Assembly: GCA_050011895.1 (NCBI GenBank)
Contig: JBEKIF010000125.1
Location: 1-11,869 of the forward strand
Origin: DATBGO01 sp050011895
Lineage (GTDB): Bacteria > Actinomycetota > Actinomycetes > Streptosporangiales > Streptosporangiaceae
Direction: 5' to 3'
Length of the DNA stretch: 11,869 bases
Under the pieces are notes generated by a model, which saw only the letters and a list, made by a program, of their open reading frames with translations, did not search any database and was not told the DNA's origin. Below are positions 7,066-11,869 of this stretch, in pieces. Each line of letters starts with the position of its first letter. Position 1 is the stretch's first letter. The translations under genes and the position numbers were made by a program.

Positions 7066-7851
7066 TCATGCGGCGCCGGATCGCGCCGCGGTCGCCACCA
7101 CCGCCGTGTAGCCCATCGTGAAGCTGCCCCTCACCGCGTCGATGGCGCCGCCGATACCCGCAAGCAGCTCCTGCTGCTCGGCCGGCGGGTACTGGCTGAA
7201 GCCGCCGAAGGTAGGAACCACCTCCAGCCACTCTTCGCGGGTGTAGGGCCGGTCCCAGTCGAATCGCCACTCCTGCGAGTGGCCGAACGCGCCCGCCTGC
7301 CGCATCCCGTCGGCCGCCTTCGTGCACATTGCTGAGTACGCGTCCGGGCCGGCCAGCGTCGCGAGGCTGAACGGCGAGCCGAAGACCCGGAGCCAGACCT
7401 CGGCGAACGCTTTATCTACGTCGGCCGGGGGGCGGAACGAGTTCCAGAACACCGCAAGCCGCCCTCCAGGCCGCAGCACCTGCGCCGCTTTGGCCGCTCC
7501 GGCCACCGGGTCCACCCAGTGCCAGGCCTGCCCGGCGATGACAGCGTCGAATGCCCGGCCTGCGGGGTCCCAGTCTTCGAACTTCGCCACCTCGGCTTCG
7601 ACACCGAACCGCCGCGCCAGGTCGGCCATCCGTGCGTCGGGGTCGACCCCGAGCACGCGGCAGCCGACCGCCTGGAACTGCCGGGCCGCTATACCGGTGC
7701 CGCAGCCCACATCCAGGACGCCGGGGCCGGGGCTGGCGGCGACGATCGCCTCCACCATGGCGGTCGGGTAGCGGGGCCGGACCCGGTCGTAACGCTCGGC
7801 GTCCGAGCCGAACGACTCCGCTACCTGCCGTGCCTGATGAGGCTCATTCAT
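7066..7851 (-). CDS. Class I SAM-dependent methyltransferase
   Basis: This 261-residue protein has a methyltransferase type 11/25 fold. Motif I is VLDVGCGTGIAARQF (residues 45-59). The acidic end of strand 2 is VLGVDPDARM (66-75), which should hold the ribose of SAM. GQAWHWVDP (107-115) is the motif IV/post-IV region seen in the family, and VLRPGGRLAVFWNSF is the motif VI region. The N-terminus (SFGSDAERYDRVRPRYP) is typical of this group of small-molecule methyltransferases. The ATG at 7851 gives a conventional start. A TTG at 7902 would add 17 residues with no matching family sequence. The substrate cannot be told from the sequence. It stands alone on the minus strand, between ICE debris and an insertion sequence, and appears intact. 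Confidence 0.87.
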   Translation of the reverse strand: MNEPHQARQVAESFGSDAERYDRVRPRYPTAMVEAIVAASPGPGVLDVGCGTGIAARQFQAVGCRVLGVDPDARMADLARRFGVEAEVAKFEDWDPAGRAFDAVIAGQAWHWVDPVAGAAKAAQVLRPGGRLAVFWNSFRPPADVDKAFAEVWLRVFGSPFSLATLAGPDAYSAMCTKAADGMRQAGAFGHSQEWRFDWDRPYTREEWLEVVPTFGGFSQYPPAEQQELLAGIGGAIDAVRGSFTMGYTAVVATAARSGAA

Positions 7852-7970
7852 TGATGAAGCTCGTTGTGGCCGGTCTTCTTGGTTGCGCTGCCATATAGGC
7901 AACTATCACGTGCGAATGGCCCGGCAGCTGTTGGTTCCGCGCGTGGCGAAGCGGCAGCACTTACCGGCTG

Positions 7971-7986
7971 CCTGGTCCTGACCAGG
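7971..7986. promoter_or_regulatory. Inverted repeat upstream of the methyltransferase gene
   Basis: CCTGGTC-CT-GACCAGG is a perfect 7-bp inverted repeat with a 2-base centre, lying 120 bp upstream of the methyltransferase start and just outside the ISAs1 left end. Its symmetry suits a dimeric regulator. There is no T-tract, so a terminator is less likely. No regulator gene is adjacent. Confidence 0.3.
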
Positions 7987-7993
7987 TTCTGGC

Positions 7994-8011
7994 CCGGGGT
8001 TCGGCAAAGTC
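7994..8011. repeat. ISAs1 left terminal inverted repeat
   Basis: CCGGGGTTCGGCAAAGTC matches the reverse complement of 9298-9315 at 15 of 18 positions, with a perfect 11-bp inner core. It lies directly beyond the 3' end of the transposase gene. Confidence 0.75.
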
Positions 8012-8013
8012 GT

Positions 8014-9174
8014 TCAGCATTTCATGATCGTTTGTAGTGGTCGGCTGGGCCGCCGGGCCTGGTAGCGCAGGGCGGCGGCGATGCTGGCCGCTCCGGCCAG
8101 CCGCAGGATGGTGATCACCAGGTTGCGCAGGCTGGCCATGATGCGCGGTCCGCTGGCGGTGCGGACCTGCGAGCGGTCTTCGTCGAAGTCCATGTCGCGG
8201 ACCCAGTGCAGGCGGTCTTCGATGCCCCAGTGGCCGCGGATGATGGCGGCGACCTGAGCATGGCTGGCCTGGCTGATGGTGAGCGAGGTGACCGCGTAGC
8301 AGGTCTCACGCGACCACTTCCCCTTCACTTCGCGGCGGCGCGTGATCTGGATGGCCCGGGCGGCGTGGGGGAAGGCCAGCCCGCGGGCGACGGCGGTGAC
8401 CTTCAGGATGCGCCGCTCGGTGCGGCCGTGCCCGCGCTCGCGGGCCTGGTAAGCGACCGGGACGTCCCGCCAGGGCAGGCACGCAAGCTGCGCGTGCAGT
8501 CCCGGCTGGTTGCGCTTGACGATCAGCAGGTAATGGGCACCGCGTCCGGCCAGGTAGGTGGCGTGGTCACGCTGAGCATGCAGGGCATATGCGGTGATGA
8601 CCGCGCCAGTGATGTCCAGGCGGTCCAGCAGCGCGCTGAACAAGGGAATCTCGTTGGTCTTGGCGCCCACCTCCACCTGGCCCAGAACCGCGCCATGAGC
8701 ATGGTCCAGGGCGGCGAGCAGGTGGCGGCTGCCATCGCTGCCGTGACCTGAGCCGCGTAAGGTCTTGCCGTCCACCGCGATCACCCGCCGGCCGCCCCGC
8801 CCGGGTGCGGTACACCGGGCCGCCCACTTACCTGCCAGGTCATCGAAGGCGTCCGCATCCAGGCGCTGCAAGGTCCGCCGGAACGTCGACTCCGACGGCA
8901 CCGCGCCGGTCACCCCGAGCCTGGCCAGGGTCTCCTGATCGGCGTCGGCGGCCCATTCGGCGATCGCGGTGAACGAGCGCGCCCCGCCCAGCACCGCGCA
9001 CACCGCCAGTCCCAAGATCACCAGCAGCCTGTGCCGCACTCCCCGCCGGCGCCTGGGGTCAGCCACCCCGGCCAGCACCGTCAGCAGACCTGGCGAATCG
9101 CCGGCGGTATCGGCCGCCAGCTCAGCGAGGTGGCCTATGGCAGGGTCGATAAGGGAAGATGACGGCGCGGGCAT
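8014..9174 (-). CDS. ISAs1-family transposase with altered catalytic residue
   Basis: DDE transposase of about 386 residues. The N-terminal associated domain has GLLTVLAGVADPRRRRGVRH and ESTFRRTLQRLDADAFD. The first catalytic Asp is in VIAVDGKTLRGS (about residue 135). The last is the Glu of GHWGIEDRLHWVRDMDFDED (about residue 319). The second catalytic Asp normally lies in a TADALHTQ-type motif. Here the sequence is VITAYALHAQRDHA, with codon TAT at 8589-8587 instead of GAT or GAC, so Tyr replaces it (about residue 196). The enzyme is therefore predicted to be inactive although the reading frame is intact. The ATG at 9174 has a GGGGA-type site a few bases upstream. A GTG at 9225 would add 17 residues and is an alternative. 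No frameshift or stop is present. Confidence 0.9.
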   Translation of the reverse strand: MPAPSSSLIDPAIGHLAELAADTAGDSPGLLTVLAGVADPRRRRGVRHRLLVILGLAVCAVLGGARSFTAIAEWAADADQETLARLGVTGAVPSESTFRRTLQRLDADAFDDLAGKWAARCTAPGRGGRRVIAVDGKTLRGSGHGSDGSRHLLAALDHAHGAVLGQVEVGAKTNEIPLFSALLDRLDITGAVITAYALHAQRDHATYLAGRGAHYLLIVKRNQPGLHAQLACLPWRDVPVAYQARERGHGRTERRILKVTAVARGLAFPHAARAIQITRRREVKGKWSRETCYAVTSLTISQASHAQVAAIIRGHWGIEDRLHWVRDMDFDEDRSQVRTASGPRIMASLRNLVITILRLAGAASIAAALRYQARRPSRPLQTIMKC

Positions 9175-9297
9175 GGTTCCCCGGGGAGCGATCAGGCTGG
9201 TGTGGTAACCCGCCATGATCACCACAAGGGCCGTGCGCGCTCTCTTACCCGCACATCACCGGCGTGTCGCCCGGCCTCACACCACCCGCGAAAAAAA

Positions 9298-9315
9298 GAC
9301 TTTGCCGACGCCCTG
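9298..9315. repeat. ISAs1 right terminal inverted repeat
   Basis: The reverse complement is CAGGGCGTCGGCAAAGTC, sharing the perfect core TCGGCAAAGTC with the left end. An A-run (9291-9297) lies just inside the element, between the repeat and the transposase gene. It may form part of the transposase promoter. Confidence 0.75.
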
Positions 9316-9348
9316 AACGGCATCTGGCCAGAATCAACGACGATCCCA

Positions 9349-9495
9349 TTACCTTGGGCAAGCGACAGCCATGAATCCATGCGCCTTCTCAGCGGTTAGC
9401 AGATATCGGCTCACCACTGCATCCAGGTTGGCTGGCGGGCCGTAACCGCCTGAGCGGCTCTCGGGGTGAATTTCCGCGATCGCGACTACGCGCAA
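9349..9495 (-). pseudogene. Unassigned short coding-like fragment beside the ISAs1 element
   Basis: On the minus strand, a 48-codon frame from a TTG at 9495 contains AEIHPESRSGGYGPPANLDA followed by VVSRYLLTAEKAHGFMAVA, and stops at 9349-9351. It is closed upstream by TAA. The residue pattern (HPESRSGGYGPP, SRYL, EKAHGF) looks like a genuine protein N-terminus. Its end lies only about 34 bp from the ISAs1 right repeat, so it may be the start of a gene cut or rearranged when the insertion sequence arrived. I do not recognise the family and there is no clear ribosome binding site. A chance ORF is possible. Confidence 0.3.
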
Positions 9496-9554
9496 TTAGT
9501 CAATCTGTCCCGCAGGCGTTCTCGTGACTCTGATCGCAAAGGAAGGTGACATCC

Positions 9555-9665
9555 TTGAGCTACCCGCCGTATCTGGCGGCGCCGCGCGGGTCAGCGCTGA
9601 CCCCGCTGACCTGGGGCCGGGCCAGCGCCTGGCGGAGACAGGTACCCCGCTACGTCTCCGCTTAG
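9555..9665 (+). CDS. Possible small protein, unknown
   Basis: A 36-residue frame begins at a TTG preceded by GGAAGG with 8 bases of spacing (9541-9546). A GTG at 9546 is the alternative start but too close to that site. The product is basic and Trp/Pro-rich (SYPPYLAAPRGSALTPLTWG, ending RRQVPRYVSA). It overlaps the lsr2 stop tail to tail by three bases (9662-9664). It could be a small protein or the remnant of a larger gene. There is no recognisable family. Confidence 0.2.
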   Translation: MSYPPYLAAPRGSALTPLTWGRASAWRRQVPRYVSA

Positions 9666-9982
9666 TGCGCAGACTCGTACTTGGCCAGCACGTCTGCGGG
9701 GATGCGCCCCCGGTCGGAGATCTTGAGACCCTGAGCGCGGGCCCACGCGCGGACGTCGGACTGGTTATGCCGGGCCGGGCGCGAGCCTCGTGCCGCCCGC
9801 CGGGATGAGGACACCTTGCGGCCCGCATCAATGTAGGGACGAATGGCCTCGGCGAACTGGTCCGCGTGGTTCGTGTTCAGGTCGATCTCGTAGTCCGCGC
9901 CGTCGAGCCCGAACCTGACGGTGCTATCGGCTTCACTGCCGTCAATGTCGTCTACATACAGGATCTGTGTCCGCTGAGCCAC
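9662..9982 (-). CDS. lsr2: Lsr2-family nucleoid-associated protein (xenogeneic silencer)
   Basis: This 106-residue Lsr2 homologue is the actinobacterial functional counterpart of H-NS. Residues 1-57 form the dimerisation domain, starting AQRTQILYVDDIDGSEADST, with VRFGLDGADYEIDL and HADQFAEAIRPYIDAGRKV. A basic linker (residues 58-71) leads to the DNA-binding domain, QSDVRAWARAQGLKISDRGR. RGR (91-93) is the minor-groove AT-hook-like motif and IPADVLAKYESA completes the fold. Lsr2 proteins bind AT-rich DNA, bridge it and silence acquired genes. This copy lies among mobile elements, so it may be a second paralogue acting locally or the element's own silencer. The GTG at 9982 is preceded by GGAG about 9 bases upstream. 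All functional motifs look intact. Confidence 0.93.
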   Translation of the reverse strand: MAQRTQILYVDDIDGSEADSTVRFGLDGADYEIDLNTNHADQFAEAIRPYIDAGRKVSSSRRAARGSRPARHNQSDVRAWARAQGLKISDRGRIPADVLAKYESAH

Positions 9983-9995
9983 TGTTTGTTACTCC

Positions 9996-10514
9996 GCTTC
10001 AGGATTAGTTCTAGTGCCTGTGCAACAGCTTAAGCGATCGCGGAGGCTTGCCAAGACGCTTCATCATCCACGGGGAAGGCATTCGGCGCAGAGCATTCGC
10101 TTTGGCATCGAGATTGCCGGCCCGCCAGCGGCCATGATGCCTGTTGTGACTCACATGCGCAGCGAATCGGGCCATCAAGGCTTTCGTGGCTGTCGCGAGC
10201 GGCGAGGCAGGTCTCGCCGGAACCAAAAGCACATATGAGGACATACCCAAGCTGGGCTCGGCCGCTTCCGAGTTTCCGGGCCGTGCGTGCCGCAGGTCGC
10301 CTGGCTCTGGCCATCCCGTCTGCCGCACATCCCCAGCGACACGCCGCCTGGTCGGCGGCATAGCGGATGACCAGCTCTCCTCGGCCGGGCTCGAATGGGC
10401 CGCCTCCCTCCCTAATCTGCGGCCGGGGCGGAGGACACCAACCCGGCAAGGGCGGGGCCGGGAACGAAGGTAAGCCTGCGTTTCTCGCGCGGCAATCGTC
10501 TTGCTCGGACAGCG
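9996..10514. other. Intergenic stretch without a convincing gene
   Basis: This holds the upstream region of lsr2 and the downstream region of the PPOX gene. Open frames exist on both strands (for example minus 10011-10361 and plus 10186-10473), but their codon choice lacks the strong third-position GC of the real genes here and no family is recognisable. The minus-strand frame ending at 10011 contains HNRHHGRWRAGNLDAKANAL, which might be a decayed basic protein. I see no RNA gene and no strong terminator. Confidence 0.4.
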
Positions 10515-11039
10515 TCAGAAGCGGAAGCGGGTCAGGCCGCCCGGGTCCGTCGCCAAGACCACGGTCGCCGAGCGAGGCTCGATGCGGTACACGTTCCACG
10601 GCGGTGGTCCTTGCGACGGCGCGTTGAACGGGGCAGTGATGCCCAACCCGCTCTCATCGGGCTCCGCCGGCCAGCCGCTGTCTGCCCACGCCTTCGCAAT
10701 GCGCGCCACTGCGCCCGGCTCGGTTACCCGCACTGCGTCACCGTCGATCACGACGTCCGCGTCGCGGATCGACACCGCGACCGAACACCGCTGATCGCGC
10801 GCGACGTTGCGTCCCTTGCGCGTACCCGCGCCCGTCTGGAACCAGAACGTGCCGTCCACCCAGAGGGCACCGACCGCAGTCACATGCGGGCTGCCGTCCT
10901 CGTTGACGGTGGACAGCCACGTCGTGCGGGAGTTCGCCGCCTCCGGTCGCGGTGTCGATCCCGCATCGAGCTTCTCGACAACGGCGGCCCAATCCACCGG
11001 CGGCAGCCCGTCCGCCTTACCCAGATTGATGATCTCCAT
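10515..11039 (-). CDS. PPOX-family (pyridoxamine 5'-phosphate oxidase-like) protein
   Basis: This 174-residue protein has the split-barrel FMN/F420-binding fold. The N-terminus (WAAVVEKLDAGST) leads into the first barrel strands with RTTWLSTVNEDGSPHVTAVG (residues 38-57). ALWVDGTFWFQTGAGTRKGR (58-77) is the phosphate-binding part expected to contact the flavin or deazaflavin. NVARDQRCSVAVSIRDADVV continues the barrel. The C-terminus (WNVYRIEPRSATVVLATDPG) is the typical closing strand. Such proteins in actinobacteria reduce or oxidise small molecules with FMN or F420, or bind haem. The substrate is unknown. The start is an ATG at 11039, and no gene follows in the same direction within 500 bp. 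It looks complete. Confidence 0.85.
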   Translation of the reverse strand: MEIINLGKADGLPPVDWAAVVEKLDAGSTPRPEAANSRTTWLSTVNEDGSPHVTAVGALWVDGTFWFQTGAGTRKGRNVARDQRCSVAVSIRDADVVIDGDAVRVTEPGAVARIAKAWADSGWPAEPDESGLGITAPFNAPSQGPPPWNVYRIEPRSATVVLATDPGGLTRFRF

Positions 11040-11103
11040 ATCCAGAACCTACCTGCCCGTTCTTCCCCGGCGAGCGCAGTCCGCAACGAGACTCGCGGCC
11101 GAA

Positions 11104-11116
11104 CGCGCCAGGCGCG
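11104..11116. repeat. Short GC-rich palindrome upstream of the PPOX gene
   Basis: CGCGCC-A-GGCGCG is a perfect 6-bp inverted repeat with a single-base centre, 65 bp upstream of the PPOX start. It could be an operator, but palindromes of this composition arise by chance in GC-rich DNA. Confidence 0.2.
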
Positions 11117-11151
11117 GCAGCAGAGTGGGTTCGCCTGGCGAGGGCCGTTCG

Positions 11152-11561
11152 TTAGGTTTGTCCCGATCGGAACAGCGCGTCGATGGGTGCGACAGTCACC
11201 AGATCTTTCACGCTACAGGCCAGATACCGGTCGAACGTGATCGAAGCGTCGGCTTGAAGCTGGGTCAGGGCGACGTACTCGGCGTCAAAGGTGTCGGGCC
11301 AGCCGAGCTGGCCGGCGACCTTCCAGGCGACGTTCTGGAGGAAACGGTCCCGAGCAGCCGGATCCGCAGCCCGCGCAGGTAGCTGAGCTGCCGGTCAGCC
11401 TCCGCCTAGGTCATCTCACCGCGATGTACTGCCTGGTAGAGGAGCGACAGCACCTGTGAGCGAAGGAGCGCCGGAGCCAGGATCTGCTGCTCGTCGCGGA
11501 TCACGGCCTGGTCATGGGCCAGGCGAATGGCGACGTCCGGACCGATCACGTACTTGGTCAT
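11152..11561 (-). pseudogene. PIN-domain (VapC-like) toxin, broken
   Basis: The ATG at 11561 opens MTKYVIGPDVAIRLAHD, where the Asp in GPDVA is the first acidic residue of the PIN ribonuclease active site. Helices with AVIRDEQQILAPALLRSQVL and SLLYQAVHRGEMT follow. An in-frame TAG (11406-11408) stops the frame after 51 codons. Beyond it the same frame reads AEADRQLSYLRGLRIRLLG until a loss of one G near 11349-11351 (GGG instead of the expected GGGG) shifts it. The next frame then gives DRFLQNVAWKVAGQLGWPDT, FDAEYVALTQLQADA and ITFDRYLA, ending at TAA 11152-11154. With both lesions repaired it would be a protein of about 135 residues, normal for VapC. PIN toxins cleave RNA and are paired with an antitoxin, but none is visible upstream on this strand. 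It is inactive. Confidence 0.8.
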
Positions 11562-11619
11562 GGGCAACACCGGTTCCTCTCCGCCGCTGCATCGCAAGCG
11601 TCCGCCTCAGGGTAAGGCG

Positions 11620-11869
11620 ATGCCGGGCCTGGCCGGGTCGTTTGGCATGGGCATGCTGACCACAGCCGTCCAGAGCCACTACGGCTGGCAGCCCAGCAAG
11701 CGCAGTCTCGCGAATTTCGATGTTCTGCCAACCGGCCTTGCCGACCTGTATCCCTCGTATGGCGTGCGCCATGATCTGCTGTTCGACTTCAACGAGGGGA
11801 AGAGCCAGTGGCGTCTCGCTGGTGAAGCGCGCGGGCGGTCAGCAAAGCGCCCCCAGGGCGCCGTCATCT
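11620..11869 (+). CDS. Unrecognised protein, N-terminal part (runs off the window)
   Basis: A plus-strand frame is open from ATG 11620 (or ATG 11560) to the window edge without a stop. The ATG at 11620 is preceded by AGGGTAAGG, a fair ribosome binding site, and leaves about 58 bp to the divergent PIN start. The product has protein-like aromatic and charged spacing: LTTAVQSHYGWQPSKRSLAN, FDVLPTGLADLYPSYGVRHD and LLFDFNEGKSQWRLAGEA. No family is recognised. Starting at 11560 would overlap the PIN start codon on the other strand. Frames on the opposite strand in this region are less convincing. It may be a complete gene continuing to the right or another fragment. Confidence 0.4.
   Translation, partial: MPGLAGSFGMGMLTTAVQSHYGWQPSKRSLANFDVLPTGLADLYPSYGVRHDLLFDFNEGKSQWRLAGEARGRSAKRPQGAVI

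Larger units (their letters stand above)
7994..9315. mobile_element. ISAs1-family insertion sequence
   Basis: The element carries one ISAs1 transposase gene on the minus strand. The sequence TCGGCAAAGTC at 8001-8011 is repeated inverted at 9298-9308. Extending outward, 7994-8011 and the reverse complement of 9298-9315 match at 15 of 18 positions, so these are taken as the terminal inverted repeats. The left repeat lies 2 bases beyond the transposase stop. About 120 bases between the preferred start and the right repeat would hold the promoter. Immediately outside these borders there is no clear 8-10 bp target duplication. TCTGGCC does occur at 7988-7994 and 9323-9329, so the right border may be a few bases further out. 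The total length of about 1.3 kb is normal for the family. Confidence 0.8.

Noticed and set aside
9996..10514. Overlapping frames on both strands as hypothetical genes
   Set aside because: None has a clear ribosome binding site, third-position GC bias or a recognisable motif, and they mutually overlap.
1..11869. CRISPR array, tRNA, rRNA or riboswitch
   Set aside because: No regularly spaced repeats and no recognisable structured RNA sequence were seen on either strand.

Overview
The window is high-GC DNA whose ORFs have strongly GC-biased third positions and frequent GTG starts. It carries an Lsr2-type nucleoid protein, conjugation proteins of the actinobacterial integrative-element type and a PPOX-fold enzyme, so the host is almost certainly an actinomycete (Streptomyces/Streptosporangiales-like; the genus cannot be fixed from this sequence). 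It reads as an accessory, insertion-prone region: mobile-element genes and broken gene remnants take up most of it, and only a few ordinary genes look intact.

Left part (about 1-3910, minus strand). Three tightly coupled genes form a Tn554-type transposition module. The first encodes tyrosine recombinase TnpA (2655-3881), the second the larger tyrosine recombinase TnpB (454-2658), and the third the small helical accessory protein TnpC (23-457, DUF6262-like). Both junctions are GTGA stop/start overlaps, so translation is probably coupled. Just upstream of tnpA lie two perfect tandem copies of an 11-bp sequence (3884-3905), which may belong to the element terminus, the recombinase binding site or the promoter.

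Middle-left (about 3911-6472, plus strand). An IS110-family transposase has lost its N-terminal part and carries a frameshift at the catalytic TD-x-x-D site. It abuts the tnpA end of the Tn554-like element, as if that element had inserted into it. Beyond it are two genes typical of actinobacterial conjugative elements: a secreted or membrane-anchored DUF8175-like protein and the first 125 or so residues of a VirB6/TrbL-like membrane protein whose remainder is lost. These are probably leftovers of a decayed ICE.

Middle (about 6473-9545). A stretch with only coding shards is followed by an intact class I SAM methyltransferase gene (7066-7851, minus). Next is a nearly complete ISAs1-family insertion sequence (about 7994-9315) with recognisable terminal inverted repeats. 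Its transposase has Tyr where the family has the second catalytic Asp, so it is predicted to be inactive.

Right part (about 9546-11869). This part has an lsr2 xenogeneic-silencer paralogue, a 500-bp stretch without a convincing gene, an intact PPOX-family (pyridoxamine-phosphate-oxidase-like) enzyme gene, and a PIN-domain (VapC-like) toxin gene broken by a stop codon and a frameshift. An unrecognised reading frame on the plus strand runs off the window end.

No CRISPR array, tRNA or rRNA was seen. I did not find a clear new multi-gene system. The most informative points are the organisation of the Tn554-like module and its junction with IS110, the active-site change in the ISAs1 transposase, and two short unassigned coding-like fragments.
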